This document shows, piece after piece, positions 9,409 to 21,192 of a stretch of DNA of 50,389 bases. The notes beneath the pieces were generated by a model. It saw only the letters and a program-made list of their open reading frames with translations. It did no database searches and had not been told where the DNA came from. Position numbers and translations under genes: made by a program. This DNA comes from Candidatus Pelagibacter sp. (GTDB lineage Bacteria > Pseudomonadota > Alphaproteobacteria > Pelagibacterales > Pelagibacteraceae): contig JAOINI010000007.1 in NCBI GenBank assembly GCA_028139285.1, forward strand, positions 1 to 50,389. Reading direction: 5' to 3'. How positions within the stretch are numbered: position 1 is the first letter of the stretch; each line of letters begins with the position of its first letter.

Positions 9409-12400
9409 ATGGAAAAAAATTTAACTAAAAATTTTAATAATCAAAATTTATCTCAAGAGAACACTTTTGACAGTATAAAGATTACTTTAGCGAGTCCGGA
9501 AAAGATAAAGTCTTGGTCTTACGGTGAAATAAAAAAGCCAGAAACTATTAACTACAGAACTTTTAGACCAGAAAAAGATGGTCTATTTTGTTCAAGAATA
9601 TTTGGACCAGTTAAAGATTATGAGTGTTTGTGTGGAAAATATAAAAGAATGAAATTTAGGGGAATTATTTGTGAAAAATGCGGTGTAGAAGTTACCAAAT
9701 CTAATGTGCGTAGAGAGCGTATGGGACATATTGATTTAGCCTGTCCCGTTGCCCACATATGGTTTTTAAAGTCATTGCCAAGCAGAATATCATTAGCAAT
9801 AGATATGAAGCTTAAAGAAGTTGAAAAAGTTTTATATTTTGAAAGTTTTATTGTTGTAGAACCAGGACTAACCACTTTAAAAAAAGGTCAATTAATTTCT
9901 GAAGAAGCACTAATAAAAGCCCAAGAAGAATTTGGTGAAGATGCATTCACAGCTGGTATAGGTGCTGAGGCAGTCAGAGAAATTTTAGTCAGCTTAGATC
10001 TTAAAAAAGAACAAAAAAAATTAAGAGAGTCTTTAGAAAATATAAAATCTAAAGTTACAGAAGAAAGAACTATAAAGAGATTAAAACTTATAGAATCTTT
10101 TATCTCATCTGGTAACAAACCAGAGTGGATGATTTTGACCTCTATTCCTGTTATACCCCCAGAGTTAAGACCTTTAGTCCCACTTGATGGCGGAAGGTTT
10201 GCTACTTCAGATTTAAATGATTTGTATCGAAGAGTCATTAATAGAAACAACAGATTAAAAAGATTATTAGATCTTAAAGCACCAGACATTATTGTAAGAA
10301 ATGAGAAGAGAATGTTACAAGAGTCAGTTGATGCTTTATTCGATAATGGGAGAAGAGGCAGAGTTATAACAGGAACAGGTAAACGTCCATTAAAATCACT
10401 GGCGGAAATGTTGAAAGGAAAACAAGGAAGGTTCAGACAAAACTTATTAGGAAAAAGAGTAGATTACTCAGGACGGTCAGTAATAGTTGTAGGACCAGAA
10501 TTAAAATTACATCAGTGTGGATTGCCTAAAAAAATGGCACTTGAATTATTTAAACCTTTTTTATACGCAAGATTAGATAAATTAGGGCTAGCTACAACCA
10601 TCAAACAAGCAAAAAGACTTGTAGAAAAAGAAAAAAGTGAAGTATGGGACTCTCTGGAACATATAATTCGAGAACATCCTATATTATTAAACAGAGCACC
10701 AACATTACACCGATTAGGCGTTCAAGCTTTTGAAGCTAAACTTATCGAAGGGAATGCAATTGAACTTCATCCTTTAGTGTGTGCTGCTTTTAATGCTGAC
10801 TTTGATGGAGACCAAATGGCTGTGCATATACCTCTAAGTTTAGAGGCTCAACTTGAGGCTAGAGTTTTAATGATGTCTACGAACAACATATTAAGTCCAT
10901 CTAATGGTAAACCAATTATTGTACCGAGCCAAGATATTGTTTTAGGTATATATTATTTATCTCAATCTTCAGATAAGCAAGACAATAAACCTAAAGGAAT
11001 TTTTTCTAGTGTGGAGGAGATAGAGCAAGCTTTGGAAAATAAATCTATAAGTTTACATTCGAATATAATTTCTACCTTCAAAACTGTTGACTCTAAGGGA
11101 GAAAAAATTATTGAGAAATACTCAAGTACTGCTGGAAGATTTCTTTTAGCAAACTTGCTTCCAAAAAATAACAATATTAAATTTGGTCTAGTTAATAAAT
11201 TATTGACAAAAAAAAATGTATCAGAAGTAATAGATACAATTTTTAGATACTGTGGTCAAAAAGAAACCGTAATTTTCTGTGATAGAATAAAAGACCTTGG
11301 TTTTAAACATGCATTCAAAGCTGGTATTTCATTTGGTAAAGATGATTTAATTATCCCAAAAACAAAAGAAAACTTAATTAACAATACAAAAAAACAAATT
11401 GAAGAATACGAAAAGCAATATTCAGACGGATTAATTACTAGAGGTGAAAAATATAACAAAGTAGTTGATATTTGGTCAAAATGCACAGATACGGTAGCAA
11501 ATGAAATGATGAAGGAAATTTCTTCAGCAGAAAAGATCTACGAGGATGATAGAATTGAGACAAATTCAGTTTATATGATGGCAGACTCAGGAGCTAGAGG
11601 TTCACAAGCTCAAATGAAACAATTAGCTGGTATGAGAGGGTTAATTGCAAAACCCTCTGGAGAAATCATTGAAACGCCAATTATTTCAAATTTTAAAGAG
11701 GGATTATCTGTATTAGAATATTTTAATTCTACTCATGGAGCTAGAAAGGGTTTAGCAGATACTGCATTAAAAACAGCAAACTCTGGTTATTTAACTAGAA
11801 GACTGTGTGATGTTGCCCAAGATGTCCAAATAACTAAAAAAGAGTGTGATCCAAAAAAAAGATCTTCTGTAAACATATCTGAGATTATTGAAGGTGGGAA
11901 TATATTAGTTAGTCTTTCTGAAAGAGTTTTAGGAAGAGTAATAGCTGAAAATATTAAAAATCCTGTGACTGGTGAAATCATAATTAAAAAAGATAAGTTA
12001 ATCGACGAATTTGATTGTGAAAAAATAGATGCTGCTGGAGTAAAATCAATTAATGTTTATTCTGTAATTACTTGTGCCTCTACAAGAGGGGTATGTCAGA
12101 TCTGTTATGGGAGAGATCTTGCTAGAGGTAAACTGGTAAGTGTTGGTGAGGCAGTAGGAATGATAGCAGCTCAATCGATTGGTGAACCGGGAACACAGTT
12201 GACTATGAGAACTTTTCATGTTGGTGGTACAGCTCAAATTAAAGAAGAGTCTCAAATCGTAGCACAAACAAACGGAAAACTTAATATTATCAATAAGAAT
12301 TTAATCGAAGACTCTAAAAAAAATACAATAGTGATGGGAAGAAATACTCAATTAAGCATTGAGGATGATAATGGAAGACAATTAGCAATTTATAAGGTTA

Positions 12401-13599
12401 ATTATGGTTCAAAATTATTTTTTAAAGACGGAGAAACAATTCAAAAAGGTAAAAAAATTGCTGAATGGGACCCATATACATTGCCGGTGATCGCTGAAAC
12501 TAGTGGTATTGCAAATTATATGGATTTAATGGAAGGTAGCTCTTTAACAGAAACACTGGATGATGCAACTGGTCTTTCATCAAAATCAGTAACAGATTGG
12601 AAGTCGTCATCTAAAAACTCAGAGCTCAAACCAAGAATTACATTAAGAAATGAAAAAGGTGAAATTATCAAAAAAGCTGATGGCAATGAGGCAAGATACT
12701 ATTTAGTTCCAGATACAATTTTATCTGTGAAAGATGGACAAAAAATATCAGCAGGAGATGTTCTAGCAAGACTACCTAAAGAAACTTCTAAAACAAAAGA
12801 TATTACAGGAGGCTTACCTCGTGTGGCTGAGTTGTTTGAAGCAAGGCGTCCAAAGGATAGTGCAATTATTGCAGAAAATGATGGTGTGATACAATTTGGA
12901 AAAGAGGTGAGAGGAAAACAGAAGATTTCTATCGTTTCTAATAATGGAGAAACTTCAAATTACCTTATTCCAAAAGGCAAACATGTAAATTTTAATCAAG
13001 GTGAAAAAATTAAAAAAGGCGAGTATCTCTTAGATGGAAGTCCTGCTCCCCATGATATTTTAAGAATATTAGGTGTAGAAAAACTTACAGAATACTTTGT
13101 TACAGAAGTACAAGAAGTATATAGGTTACAAGGTGTTGTGATTAATGATAAACATATAGAAACTATTGTTAGACAAATGTTAAAAAGAGTTGAAGTAAAA
13201 GAACCTGGAGACTCTGAATTACTTTCAGGTGAAGTAATAGACTTATTAGAAATAAATTCTATTAATGAAAATTTAAAAAAAGAAAAGAAAAAACAAGCTA
13301 CATTTGAAAGAGTTTTACTCGGTATCACAAAAGCCTCTCTACAAACAAATTCATTTATTTCAGCTGCTTCGTTCCAAGAAACAACGAGAGTTTTAACTGA
13401 TGCTTCTATTAAGGGAAAAACTGACTCTTTAGAGGGATTAAAAGAAAATGTTATTGTAGGTAGATTAGTCCCAGCTGGAACTGGTTTAACGAAAATTGAA
13501 TGGGATAAACAGGCTCGGGAACTTGATAAGGCCAGAATTGATGAGTTAAAAAAACAAGAGCTAGAATCCGCGACTGTAGCCCCGGAACAGACTGCGTAA
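9409..13599 (+). CDS. rpoC: DNA-directed RNA polymerase subunit beta'
   Basis: This is the catalytic largest subunit of RNA polymerase, 1396 aa. The active-site motif [12 protein letters not shown] is present, with D464, D466 and D468 binding Mg2+. The N-terminal zinc site uses C73, C75, C88 and C91. The second zinc cluster includes [13 protein letters not shown]. The C-terminal clamp/jaw continues to [14 protein letters not shown] near the end. The last residues are a variable acidic/Lys tail. The stop at 13597-13599 is followed by the 148-base gap with the str promoter. Confidence 0.98.
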   Translation: MEKNLTKNFNNQNLSQENTFDSIKITLASPEKIKSWSYGEIKKPETINYRTFRPEKDGLFCSRIFGPVKDYECLCGKYKRMKFRGIICEKCGVEVTKSNVRRERMGHIDLACPVAHIWFLKSLPSRISLAIDMKLKEVEKVLYFESFIVVEPGLTTLKKGQLISEEALIKAQEEFGEDAFTAGIGAEAVREILVSLDLKKEQKKLRESLENIKSKVTEERTIKRLKLIESFISSGNKPEWMILTSIPVIPPELRPLVPLDGGRFATSDLNDLYRRVINRNNRLKRLLDLKAPDIIVRNEKRMLQESVDALFDNGRRGRVITGTGKRPLKSLAEMLKGKQGRFRQNLLGKRVDYSGRSVIVVGPELKLHQCGLPKKMALELFKPFLYARLDKLGLATTIKQAKRLVEKEKSEVWDSLEHIIREHPILLNRAPTLHRLGVQAFEAKLIEGNAIELHPLVCAAFNADFDGDQMAVHIPLSLEAQLEARVLMMSTNNILSPSNGKPIIVPSQDIVLGIYYLSQSSDKQDNKPKGIFSSVEEIEQALENKSISLHSNIISTFKTVDSKGEKIIEKYSSTAGRFLLANLLPKNNNIKFGLVNKLLTKKNVSEVIDTIFRYCGQKETVIFCDRIKDLGFKHAFKAGISFGKDDLIIPKTKENLINNTKKQIEEYEKQYSDGLITRGEKYNKVVDIWSKCTDTVANEMMKEISSAEKIYEDDRIETNSVYMMADSGARGSQAQMKQLAGMRGLIAKPSGEIIETPIISNFKEGLSVLEYFNSTHGARKGLADTALKTANSGYLTRRLCDVAQDVQITKKECDPKKRSSVNISEIIEGGNILVSLSERVLGRVIAENIKNPVTGEIIIKKDKLIDEFDCEKIDAAGVKSINVYSVITCASTRGVCQICYGRDLARGKLVSVGEAVGMIAAQSIGEPGTQLTMRTFHVGGTAQIKEESQIVAQTNGKLNIINKNLIEDSKKNTIVMGRNTQLSIEDDNGRQLAIYKVNYGSKLFFKDGETIQKGKKIAEWDPYTLPVIAETSGIANYMDLMEGSSLTETLDDATGLSSKSVTDWKSSSKNSELKPRITLRNEKGEIIKKADGNEARYYLVPDTILSVKDGQKISAGDVLARLPKETSKTKDITGGLPRVAELFEARRPKDSAIIAENDGVIQFGKEVRGKQKISIVSNNGETSNYLIPKGKHVNFNQGEKIKKGEYLLDGSPAPHDILRILGVEKLTEYFVTEVQEVYRLQGVVINDKHIETIVRQMLKRVEVKEPGDSELLSGEVIDLLEINSINENLKKEKKKQATFERVLLGITKASLQTNSFISAASFQETTRVLTDASIKGKTDSLEGLKENVIVGRLVPAGTGLTKIEWDKQARELDKARIDELKKQELESATVAPEQTA

Positions 13600-13623
13600 A
13601 TTTTTAAGAAATCCCATTAAATA

Positions 13624-13651
13624 TTGACATTTACAAATTCAATGCTAGTTT
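13624..13651 (+). promoter_or_regulatory. rpsL: candidate sigma70 promoter of the str/S10/spc ribosomal gene block
   Basis: A perfect -35 TTGACA (13624-13629) is followed after 16 bases by TAGTTT (13646-13651). TGC just upstream of that hexamer gives an extended -10 element (TGn). Transcription would start near 13658, leaving a leader of about 90 bases before rpsL. It lies in the only gap longer than 100 bases between secE and rplQ, which fits a main internal promoter. Confidence 0.6.
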
Positions 13652-13666
13652 ACGGCACATTTTGAA

Positions 13667-13705
13667 TGTTAGAAGTAAGGTATTTTATAGCCTTAAACAC
13701 TAACA
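13667..13705 (+). promoter_or_regulatory. structured 5' leader of rpsL
   Basis: Two nested stems can form in the predicted leader. TGTTAG (13667-13672) pairs with CTAACA (13700-13705), and TAAGG (13676-13680) pairs with CCTTA (13691-13695). They are separated by an internal loop and capped by TATTTTATAG. A two-stem element with an asymmetric internal loop is typical of ribosomal-protein autoregulatory sites. No U-tract follows, so a terminator is unlikely. The assignment rests on base pairing in one sequence only. Confidence 0.4.
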
Positions 13706-13747
13706 AAATATTCTGGGCTTACCCTACTTTAACTTCAAAATTTTATT

Positions 13748-14119
13748 ATGCCAACAATTAATCAGTTGATTAAAAAAAGTAGAGTTAAACCATTAGCCAG
13801 AAACAAAGTTCCGGCTCTGGAAAAACAACCTTTAAAAAGAGGAGTTTGTATAAAAGTTTACACAACAACTCCAAAAAAACCTAACTCTGCATTAAGAAAA
13901 GTTGCAAGAGTTCGATTATCAAATGGCTTTGAAGTTACAGCTTATATACCAGGTGAAGGCCACAATTTACAAGAACACTCTGTTGTACTCCTTCGCGGAG
14001 GAAGAGTAAAAGATCTTCCTGGCGTAAGATATCATATTTTAAGAGGTAATTTAGACACTCAAGGTGTAGCTAATAGAAAACAAAGAAGATCATTATACGG
14101 AGCAAAAAAACCTAAATAA
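13748..14119 (+). CDS. rpsL: 30S ribosomal protein S12
   Basis: S12 sits at the decoding centre and controls translational accuracy. The 123-aa protein has the conserved [16 protein letters not shown] (about 40-55, including K43) and [16 protein letters not shown] (about 80-95). Both streptomycin-related lysines are wild type, and the Asp in KDLPG that is beta-methylthiolated in many bacteria is retained. No Shine-Dalgarno is visible; the ATG is preceded by TTTTATT. It opens the str cluster and is followed 5 bases later by rpsG. Confidence 0.98.
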   Translation: MPTINQLIKKSRVKPLARNKVPALEKQPLKRGVCIKVYTTTPKKPNSALRKVARVRLSNGFEVTAYIPGEGHNLQEHSVVLLRGGRVKDLPGVRYHILRGNLDTQGVANRKQRRSLYGAKKPK

Positions 14120-14124
14120 TAATT

Positions 14125-14595
14125 ATGTCTAGAAAAAGAAAAGCACCTCAAAGAAAAATTTATCCTGATCCAAGATTTCATTCTGAGGTAGTTTCAAAAT
14201 TTATAAATTCCATTATGTACGACGGAAAAAGATCAACGGCAGAAAAAATTCTTTATGATGCTTTAGACAAAATAAAATCAAAAAACAATGAAGACCCAAT
14301 TAAAATTTTTAATTCAGCCATAAGTAACGTTAAACCAAATTTAGAATGTAGATCTCGTAGGGTTGGGGGTGCTACATATCAAGTACCTGTAGAAGTTAAA
14401 ACTAAGAGAGGCCAAGCACTAGCGCTCCGATGGATCATGGAAGCTACTAGGAAAAGAAAAAATAAAACTATGGCCGATAAACTTTACGCAGAAATAATAG
14501 ACGCTTCACAAAATAAAGGGTCTGCAATCAAAAAAAGAGAAGATACTCATAAAATGGCGGAGTCAAACAAAGCTTTCGCTCATTTTAGATGGTAA
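14125..14595 (+). CDS. rpsG: 30S ribosomal protein S7
   Basis: S7 nucleates assembly of the 30S head and contacts E-site tRNA. At 156 aa it has normal length, starting [17 protein letters not shown] and containing [11 protein letters not shown] and the C-terminal [15 protein letters not shown]. The rpsL-rpsG gap is only 5 bases, whereas in E. coli a longer intercistronic region here is the S7 translational operator. The start context is AATAATTATG, without a clear Shine-Dalgarno. Confidence 0.98.
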   Translation: MSRKRKAPQRKIYPDPRFHSEVVSKFINSIMYDGKRSTAEKILYDALDKIKSKNNEDPIKIFNSAISNVKPNLECRSRRVGGATYQVPVEVKTKRGQALALRWIMEATRKRKNKTMADKLYAEIIDASQNKGSAIKKREDTHKMAESNKAFAHFRW

Positions 14596-14601
14596 TAATT
14601 T

Positions 14602-16674
14602 ATGACTAAATATACTTTAGATAAATATAGAAATATTGGTATCATGGCTCACATAGATGCTGGAAAAACTACTACAACAGAGAGAATTCTTTACTACACG
14701 GGAAAAAGTCACAAAATAGGTGAAGTTCACGATGGTGCAGCAACAATGGACTGGATGGAACAAGAACAAGAAAGAGGAATTACTATTACTTCTGCAGCAA
14801 CTACATGTTTTTGGAGGGATCATCGAATAAATATTATTGACACTCCAGGTCATGTTGATTTTACAATTGAAGTAGAGAGATCATTAAAAGTTTTAGATGG
14901 TGCAGTAGCAGTATTTGATGGTGTTGCTGGTGTTGAGCCTCAATCAGAAACAGTTTGGAGGCAAGCAGATAAATATAAGGTTCCAAGAATATGTTTTGTA
15001 AATAAATTGGATAGGACTGGAGCAGATTTCTATAGATGTGTTGATATGATTAAAGAAAGGTTGGGCTGCAAACCATTACCTTTACAACTTCCTATTGGAG
15101 CTGAAGCTGATTTAAAAGGAATAGTGGATTTAGTTAAAATGAAAGGAGTAGTCTGGCAGAATGATGATCTTGGAGCAAAGTTCGATTATGTTGATATACC
15201 AGAGGATTTAAAAGAAAAAGCCAACAAATATAGACAAAATTTAGTCGAAACCGCAGTGGAAGAAGATGAAAAATTAATGGAAGCTTATTTGGACGGTAAA
15301 GAACCTTCAGAAAAAGATCTGATCAAATGTATTAGAAAAGGGACTTTAAATTTTAATTTCGTTCCTATTTTAACTGGATCAGCTTTTAAAAATAAAGGTG
15401 TTCAGCCTTTGTTAGATGCAGTAATTGATTATCTTCCAAGTCCAAGTGACTTAGTGTCTATTGACGGTACGAAAGTTGGATCAGAGGAAAAAGTAACAAT
15501 GAAATTTGATGAAAAAGAAAAATTTTCAGCATTAGCATTTAAAGTAGCTAATGATCCTTTTGTAGGTTCACTTACTTTTATAAGAATTTATTCAGGAACT
15601 CTTAATGCTGGAACGTCTATATTAAACTCTTCAAAAGATAAAAATGAGAGAATTGGAAGAATGCTGTTAATGCACGCAAATAGTCGAGAGGACATTAAAA
15701 CAGCCTCAGCTGGTGATATTGTGGCTTTGGCAGGTCTTAAATTTACTATTACAGGACATACATTGTGCGATCCCCAAGGCCCAATACTTCTAGAGCCAAT
15801 GGAATTCCCTGACCCAGTAATAGAAATTGCTGTAGAACCAAAAACAAAAGGTGACCAAGAGAAAATGGGTGAAGCTTTAGCTAGGTTAGCTAAAGAAGAC
15901 CCGTCATTCAGAGTTTCTTCAGATGAAGAGTCTGGACAAACAATTATAAAAGGTATGGGAGAATTACATTTAGATATAATTGTTGATAGAATGAAAAGAG
16001 AATTCAAAGTTGAAGCAAATATCGGAGCACCTCAAGTCGCTTATAGAGAAACAATATTAGGCGTAGCTGAAATGGAGTATATTCATAAAAAGCAAAGTGG
16101 TGGAGCAGGACAATTTGCAAAAGTTAAATTAAGTGTAGAGCCATTAGAGGCAGGGAAGGGTAGAGAAGTAGAAAATTTAATTAAAGGTGGAGCTATTCCT
16201 AAAGAGTTTATTCCAGGTGTAGAAAAAGGTGTGGAGAGTGTATCTGACAGCGGAATATTAGCAGGATTTCCGATCATAGATTATAAAGTAAAAATATTAG
16301 ATGGTTTACATCATGATGTTGACTCTAGTGTTTTAGCTTTTGAAATTGCAAGCAGGTTTTGTTTTAGAGAGGCATGTCAAAAAGCTACATTAAAACTTTT
16401 AGAACCCATGATGAAGGTAGAAGTCGTAACACCAGAAGAATTTATGGGTGATGTAATAGGTGATTTAAATAGTAGAAGAGGACAAGTGGGTTCAACTGAA
16501 CCAAGAGGTAATGCAACAGCTATTAATGCTGTTGTCCCGCTTGCAAATATGTTTGGATATATAAATAATCTAAGATCATCTACACAAGGTAGAGCTCAAT
16601 ACACAATGCAATTTAGTCATTATGATAAAGTTCCACAAAATGTTCAGGATGAGGTAACAAAGAAACTAGCTTAA
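14602..16674 (+). CDS. fusA: translation elongation factor G
   Basis: EF-G is the GTPase that drives ribosomal translocation and, with RRF, recycling. The 690-aa protein has G1 AHIDAGKT (16-23), the switch region [14 protein letters not shown]3 DTPGHVD, G4 NKLD and the domain IV-V region that includes YRETI and the C-terminal [16 protein letters not shown]. Length and motifs are canonical. It is followed after a single base by rpsJ, so there is no tufA copy and no S10 leader between them. Confidence 0.98.
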   Translation: MTKYTLDKYRNIGIMAHIDAGKTTTTERILYYTGKSHKIGEVHDGAATMDWMEQEQERGITITSAATTCFWRDHRINIIDTPGHVDFTIEVERSLKVLDGAVAVFDGVAGVEPQSETVWRQADKYKVPRICFVNKLDRTGADFYRCVDMIKERLGCKPLPLQLPIGAEADLKGIVDLVKMKGVVWQNDDLGAKFDYVDIPEDLKEKANKYRQNLVETAVEEDEKLMEAYLDGKEPSEKDLIKCIRKGTLNFNFVPILTGSAFKNKGVQPLLDAVIDYLPSPSDLVSIDGTKVGSEEKVTMKFDEKEKFSALAFKVANDPFVGSLTFIRIYSGTLNAGTSILNSSKDKNERIGRMLLMHANSREDIKTASAGDIVALAGLKFTITGHTLCDPQGPILLEPMEFPDPVIEIAVEPKTKGDQEKMGEALARLAKEDPSFRVSSDEESGQTIIKGMGELHLDIIVDRMKREFKVEANIGAPQVAYRETILGVAEMEYIHKKQSGGAGQFAKVKLSVEPLEAGKGREVENLIKGGAIPKEFIPGVEKGVESVSDSGILAGFPIIDYKVKILDGLHHDVDSSVLAFEIASRFCFREACQKATLKLLEPMMKVEVVTPEEFMGDVIGDLNSRRGQVGSTEPRGNATAINAVVPLANMFGYINNLRSSTQGRAQYTMQFSHYDKVPQNVQDEVTKKLA

Positions 16675-16675
16675 T

Positions 16676-16984
16676 ATGGAAAATCAAAATATTAGAATTC
16701 ATTTAAAAGCGTATGATAACAAGATCCTGGATCTATCTACAGAGGAAATTGTTAATACGGCTAAAAGAACTGGAGCACAGGTTAAAGGGCCGATACCCTT
16801 ACCTACAAGAATAGAAAGATATACAGTTTTAAGGTCTCCACATATTGATAAAAAAAGCAGGGAGCAATTCGAGTCAAGAACCCATAAAAGATTAATAGAT
16901 ATAATTGAACCTACACCACAAACAGTCGAAGCTTTAATGAAATTAGATTTAGCTTCCGGTGTCGATATAGAAATAAAGATATAA
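16676..16984 (+). CDS. rpsJ: 30S ribosomal protein S10 (NusE)
   Basis: S10 is a 30S head protein and, as NusE, an antitermination factor that links NusG to the ribosome. The 102-aa protein has the usual [14 protein letters not shown] start, the [29 protein letters not shown] centre and the [10 protein letters not shown] end. The ATG is one base after the fusA stop. In E. coli this gene has a long leader that L4 binds for attenuation; here that leader is missing. Confidence 0.98.
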   Translation: MENQNIRIHLKAYDNKILDLSTEEIVNTAKRTGAQVKGPIPLPTRIERYTVLRSPHIDKKSREQFESRTHKRLIDIIEPTPQTVEALMKLDLASGVDIEIKI

Positions 16985-16988
16985 AAAA

Positions 16989-17693
16989 ATGAGTATTGGA
17001 TTAATAGGAACAAAATTAGGCATGACAAGAGAATTTATGACTTCAGGTCAATCAGTTCCAGTAACTGTGATCAAGGTCGAAAAAGGCAGAGTATTAGATG
17101 TAATTTCTAAAGAAAAAAGGGGTTATAACGCAATAAAGGTTGGTTTCTTTAAAATAAAAAATTCAAAATTAAAAAAGCAAATGAAGGGTTATTTTACAAA
17201 AAAAAATACTGAACCTAAAAAGATTTTAAAAGAATTTAGAATAGAAAATATCGATCAATTCAAGGAAGGAAATGAACTAGGCTTAGAAATATTTAAAGAC
17301 AAAAAATTTTTAGATGTAAGATCAAAAACAATTGGAAAAGGATTTGCTGGAGTAATGAAAAGATGGAATTTTGGAGGTCTTCGTGCCTCTCATGGTGTAT
17401 CAGTATCTCACAGATCGCATGGTTCAACTGGTCAAAGGCAAGACCCTGGAAAAGTTTTTAAAGGAAAAAAAATGGCTGGTCATATGGGTGACAAATCTAG
17501 AACAATGCTTAATCTTGAAATAATAAAATCAGATGTTGAAAATAATCTTTTGTTTATTAAAGGTTCAATACCTGGAGCAAAAAATTCTACCGTTTTTTTA
17601 AGGGAGTCTATAAAAAACATATCTAAAAAAACTATAAAAGAAAAATATGACGCAAAAATCAAAGCTACAGAAGCAAAGAAAGGTAAAAAATAG
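16989..17693 (+). CDS. rplC: 50S ribosomal protein L3
   Basis: L3 is an early assembly protein whose long loop reaches the peptidyl transferase centre. The 234-aa protein starts [16 protein letters not shown] and contains the [24 protein letters not shown] loop, which includes the glutamine region methylated by PrmB in E. coli. A Lys-rich tail (about 215-234) extends beyond the E. coli protein. It is directly followed by rplD with no gap. Confidence 0.97.
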   Translation: MSIGLIGTKLGMTREFMTSGQSVPVTVIKVEKGRVLDVISKEKRGYNAIKVGFFKIKNSKLKKQMKGYFTKKNTEPKKILKEFRIENIDQFKEGNELGLEIFKDKKFLDVRSKTIGKGFAGVMKRWNFGGLRASHGVSVSHRSHGSTGQRQDPGKVFKGKKMAGHMGDKSRTMLNLEIIKSDVENNLLFIKGSIPGAKNSTVFLRESIKNISKKTIKEKYDAKIKATEAKKGKK

Positions 17694-18329
17694 ATGAAAT
17701 TACCTTTATTAAATATTGATGGCACTAAGAGTAGCTCAATTGAAATTTCTGATAAATTAGTGAAGCTAAAAATAAATCACAAGCTCATAAAGTTCGTGAT
17801 AGACTGGCAACTAAACCATTTAAAACCTAGAACAGCTAAAACAAAACAAAGAAATCAGATCAGGGGTTCAACAAAAAAAATTGTAGCTCAAAAAGGAAGT
17901 GGCGGAGCTCGTCATGCTAGTAAAAAAGCACCTCTATTTGTTGGTGGCGGTATTGCTCATGGTCCAAAAGGGTCAGCTTATAAAATAAAAAAAATTAATA
18001 AAAAAGTGCGTAAGCTAGCTTTGGCTCAAACTTTATCAAAGAAAAATACAGAAAAAAACCTCTTTATCTTAGCAGATGTGAAAAAAGAAATTAAAAAAAC
18101 AAAAGAATTTAATAAATTTTTACTAAATAATAAGTTACAAAGCACATTAATTATATCTGATAAGGATTCTTTTAAAAATATAAATAAATCAGCAAGAAAT
18201 ATTAAAGATGTTAAATTGATTAACGACGAAGGGGCAAATATTTATGACCTTTTTAAGTACAAGAATGTTCTTATAACCTCATCTTCAGCCAAAAAAATTC
18301 AAGAAAGAGTTTTAAATGAAAAAAATTAA
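17694..18329 (+). CDS. rplD: 50S ribosomal protein L4
   Basis: L4 lines the peptide exit tunnel. The 211-aa protein has the conserved tunnel loop with KQRNQIRGSTKKIVAQKGSG and GGGIAHGPKG (about 55-95). The C-terminal half is Lys/Asn-rich but keeps the Rossmann-like fold pattern ending in KNVLITSSSAKKIQERV. In enteric bacteria L4 represses its own operon through the S10 leader; no such leader exists here. The 3' end overlaps rplW by 14 bases. Confidence 0.96.
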   Translation: MKLPLLNIDGTKSSSIEISDKLVKLKINHKLIKFVIDWQLNHLKPRTAKTKQRNQIRGSTKKIVAQKGSGGARHASKKAPLFVGGGIAHGPKGSAYKIKKINKKVRKLALAQTLSKKNTEKNLFILADVKKEIKKTKEFNKFLLNNKLQSTLIISDKDSFKNINKSARNIKDVKLINDEGANIYDLFKYKNVLITSSSAKKIQERVLNEKN

Positions 18330-18609
18330 TTACATAGACTCAATAAGAAATCCAATCATTACTGAGAAAGCTACGATATTATCAGAACAAAATAAAACAG
18401 TCTTCAAAGTACATGAGAAAGCTAACAAAAAAATTATTAAAAAAAATATTGAAAAATTATTCAAAGTGAATGTCGTAAAAGTAAATATAATTAACCAAAA
18501 AACTAAGATGAAATTAAAACAGGGAAAAAAATCTTATAAATCAGGTTACAAAAAAGCAATTATAACTTTAAAAAAAGGACAAAGCATCGACTTAACTACT
18601 GGAATTTAA
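18316..18609 (+). CDS. rplW: 50S ribosomal protein L23
   Basis: L23 sits at the tunnel exit and is the docking site for trigger factor and SRP. The 97-aa protein has IRNPIITEKATILSEQNKTVFKVHEKANK at the N-terminal end and a short C-terminal strand. Its start lies 14 bases inside rplD, so the two are translationally coupled. Length and order (rplC-rplD-rplW-rplB) are standard for the S10 cluster. Confidence 0.96.
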   Translation: MKKINYIDSIRNPIITEKATILSEQNKTVFKVHEKANKKIIKKNIEKLFKVNVVKVNIINQKTKMKLKQGKKSYKSGYKKAIITLKKGQSIDLTTGI

Positions 18610-18612
18610 TTT

Positions 18613-19446
18613 ATGACTTTAAAAACATTTAAACCTTATACAAAATCGACCAGAGGTACAGTTGTAATAGACAAGAGTACTTTATGGAAAGGTGCTCCAT
18701 ATAAGCCTTTGACCAAAGGTCAAAATTTTACAGGTGGAAGAAATAACTTTGGAAGGATTACTTCTAGACACATAGGTGGTGGCTCAAAACATAAATACAG
18801 AATTATAGATTTTTATAGAAGAAAGAAAAATATTCCTGGAACAGTCGAGCGTATAGAGTATGATCCTAACAGAACAGCATATATAGCATTAATAACTTAT
18901 CAAGATAAAGAAAAAGCATACATTATCTGTCCTCAGGGATTAAAAAAAGGTGATGTTATCGAGTCTGGTAAAAATGTTGAGATAAAAATTGGCAACTCAT
19001 TAGAATTAAAAGATATACCACCTGGAACATTGATACATAATGTTGAATTAATTCCTGGAAACGGTGCAAAATTAGCAAGATCTGCAGGCTCTTCAGTGAC
19101 ACTTTCTGGCTATGATGGTGATTACGCCATTTTAAAACTAGCCTCTGGAGAAACTAGAAAAGTCAGCAGCAGATGTATAGCTACCATAGGAACAGTGTCT
19201 AATCCTGATCAAAAAAATATTAAAATTGGGAAGGCGGGAAGGAACAGATGGAGAGGAAAAAGACCTCAAACTCGAGGAGTTGCAATGAATCCTGTAGATC
19301 ACCCACATGGTGGTGGAGAAGGAAAAACTTCAGGTGGAAGAAGCCCTGTATCTCCTTGGGGCCAATCAGCTAAAGGATTGAAAACAAGAAAACCAAAACG
19401 TAGTGATAAATTCATAATCACGAGAAGAAAGAAGAGAAATAAGTAA
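18613..19446 (+). CDS. rplB: 50S ribosomal protein L2
   Basis: L2 is essential for subunit association and peptidyl transferase activity. The 277-aa protein contains the SH3-like and KOW domains and the signature [14 protein letters not shown] (about 224-237) with the catalytically important His. The basic C-terminal tail [14 protein letters not shown] is typical. The stop overlaps the rpsS start by one base (TAATG). Confidence 0.98.
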   Translation: MTLKTFKPYTKSTRGTVVIDKSTLWKGAPYKPLTKGQNFTGGRNNFGRITSRHIGGGSKHKYRIIDFYRRKKNIPGTVERIEYDPNRTAYIALITYQDKEKAYIICPQGLKKGDVIESGKNVEIKIGNSLELKDIPPGTLIHNVELIPGNGAKLARSAGSSVTLSGYDGDYAILKLASGETRKVSSRCIATIGTVSNPDQKNIKIGKAGRNRWRGKRPQTRGVAMNPVDHPHGGGEGKTSGGRSPVSPWGQSAKGLKTRKPKRSDKFIITRRKKRNK

Positions 19447-19754
19447 TGACAAGATCAATTTGGAAAGGACCTTTTGTGCACCCAAGTTTGTTAAAAAAAA
19501 TAGATAAATTAAAGGGAGTGACAAATAAAAAACCTATAAAAACATGGTCAAGAAACTCAACTATTATTCCAGATTTTGTAGGGCATAGTTTCATGATACA
19601 TAACGGAAAAACTTTTATACCAATAACTATATCAGAGGAGATGGTAGGCCATAAGTTAGGCGAATTCGCTCCAACAAGATCTTTTAAAGGTCATACACCA
19701 GCTGATAAGAAAGCAGCTGCAGCAGAAAAACCTGCAGAAGGAGATAAAAAATAA
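19446..19754 (+). CDS. rpsS: 30S ribosomal protein S19
   Basis: S19 binds 16S rRNA in the head together with S13. The core (1-85) is canonical: [31 protein letters not shown] and [14 protein letters not shown]. The last 17 residues or so form an Ala/Lys/Glu-rich extension ([15 protein letters not shown]) that E. coli S19 lacks, a low-complexity tail probably disordered in solution. One base overlaps each of rplB and rplV. Confidence 0.97.
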   Translation: MTRSIWKGPFVHPSLLKKIDKLKGVTNKKPIKTWSRNSTIIPDFVGHSFMIHNGKTFIPITISEEMVGHKLGEFAPTRSFKGHTPADKKAAAAEKPAEGDKK

Positions 19755-20122
19755 TGATTAAAGAAAATCCTTTAGTTAAAGCTATTAATAAAAATGTAAG
19801 AACAAGCCCAAGAAAACTGGCTTTAGTGTGTAACTTTATTAAAGGTAAAAAAGCTGATGTAGCTCTCAGAGATTTAGAATTTACGCGAAAAAAAATTGCT
19901 CATGATGTAAGCAAAACAGTGAAATCAGCAATTGCAAACGCAGAGAACAATCATCAGTTTGATATAGATAACCTATTTATTAAAGAGGCATTTGTAGGAA
20001 AATCTTTAGTAATGAAAAGGTACAGGCCAAGAGCCAAGGGAAGAGCTAGCCCTATTAAGAAACCTTTTAGCAGAATTACTATTATTCTTGAGGAAAAAAA
20101 AGAAAAGAAAGTGAGTAAATAA
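19754..20122 (+). CDS. rplV: 50S ribosomal protein L22
   Basis: L22 has a long beta-hairpin that lines the exit tunnel constriction together with L4. The 122-aa protein has [23 protein letters not shown] and the hairpin [26 protein letters not shown]. It carries a short Lys/Glu-rich C-terminal tail ([10 protein letters not shown]). It overlaps rpsS and rpsC by one base each. Confidence 0.97.
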   Translation: MIKENPLVKAINKNVRTSPRKLALVCNFIKGKKADVALRDLEFTRKKIAHDVSKTVKSAIANAENNHQFDIDNLFIKEAFVGKSLVMKRYRPRAKGRASPIKKPFSRITIILEEKKEKKVSK

Positions 20123-20808
20123 TGGGACAGAAAATAAATCCTATTGGATTTAGATTAGGAATAAATAGAGGTTGGGACTCAACTTGGTTTGCAAAGAAAA
20201 AAGATTTTGGAAAATACTTAATTGAAGATTTTAGAATTAGAAAATATATAAAAAAGAATATTGTAAATTCAGGAGTATCAGAAATAATTATCGAAAGATC
20301 ATCCAAACAGTGCACAGTATCAATCCACACTTCAAGGCCAGGATTTGTTATTGGAAAAAAAGGTGCTGATATTGAAAAAATTAAAAAAAATATAATGAAA
20401 ATTACAAATGGTGATGTAAATGTAAATATAAAAGAAATTAAAAAACCAGAATTAAACTCTAATTTAGTCGCAGAAAATATAGCTCAACAACTTGTTAAGA
20501 GAGTGGCATATAGAAGAGCAATGAAGAGAGCAATGCAATCAGCAATGAGATTAAACGCTAAAGGTATTAAAGTTATGTTAAGTGGGAGATTAGCTGGAAA
20601 TGAAATTGCGAGGACAGAATGGTTAAGAGAAGGAAGTATACCTTCTCATACTCTAAGAGCAGATATAGACTATGGTTTTGCAGAAGCTTTAACAACTTAC
20701 GGAATAATTGGTGTTAAAGTTTGGATTTATAAAGGTGAATTAATGGCCAAAGATGTAGAGAAAGAAAAAAAGGAAAGGGTAAAAAATGCTTCAACCAGTA
20801 AGAACTAA
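20122..20808 (+). CDS. rpsC: 30S ribosomal protein S3
   Basis: S3 lies at the mRNA entry channel and has helicase activity with S4 and S5. The 228-aa protein has the [19 protein letters not shown] start, a KH domain with the GxxG loop in [17 protein letters not shown] (about 73-89), and the C-terminal domain with [17 protein letters not shown]. The final Lys-rich tail overlaps the rplP start by 23 bases, the longest same-strand overlap in the ribosomal block. Confidence 0.98.
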   Translation: MGQKINPIGFRLGINRGWDSTWFAKKKDFGKYLIEDFRIRKYIKKNIVNSGVSEIIIERSSKQCTVSIHTSRPGFVIGKKGADIEKIKKNIMKITNGDVNVNIKEIKKPELNSNLVAENIAQQLVKRVAYRRAMKRAMQSAMRLNAKGIKVMLSGRLAGNEIARTEWLREGSIPSHTLRADIDYGFAEALTTYGIIGVKVWIYKGELMAKDVEKEKKERVKNASTSKN

Positions 20809-21190
20809 ATTTAGAAAAGCTTTTAAGGGCAGAATTCACGGTAAAGCGGCACGAGCTGTAGTATTAAATTATGGTCAATTTGGCTTGAAGGCAATTGAAC
20901 CAGAGAGAATAATAGGAAAACAAATCGAGGCAGCTAGAGTTGCTCTTACTAGATACATGAAAAGAACAGGTAAAGTTTGGACAAGAATTTTTCCTAATAT
21001 TCCAGTTTCAAAAAAGCCTACAGAGGTTAGAATGGGTAAAGGCAAAGGATCACCCGAATATTATGCATGTAGAGTAAAACCAGGCAGAATAATTTTTGAA
21101 ATTGATGGTGTAAGTGAAGAGGTAGCACGAGAAGCTTTATATAAAGCTTCAGCTAAACTTCCAATTAAAACAAAATTTATTAAAAGATAA
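20786..21190 (+). CDS. rplP: 50S ribosomal protein L16
   Basis: L16 helps organise the A-site tRNA binding region of the 50S. The 134-aa protein matches the family from [21 protein letters not shown], through [23 protein letters not shown], to the C-terminal [12 protein letters not shown]. The ATG lies within rpsC and is preceded by a purine-rich AAGGAAAGGG that would act as a Shine-Dalgarno. The arginine hydroxylated by YcfD in E. coli is not checked here. Confidence 0.97.
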   Translation: MLQPVRTKFRKAFKGRIHGKAARAVVLNYGQFGLKAIEPERIIGKQIEAARVALTRYMKRTGKVWTRIFPNIPVSKKPTEVRMGKGKGSPEYYACRVKPGRIIFEIDGVSEEVAREALYKASAKLPIKTKFIKR

Positions 21191-21192
21191 TT

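Noticed and set aside
15588..16007. A 139-codon minus-strand open frame opposite fusA
   Set aside because: It is antisense to a conserved part of EF-G, with no recognisable motif or start signal.
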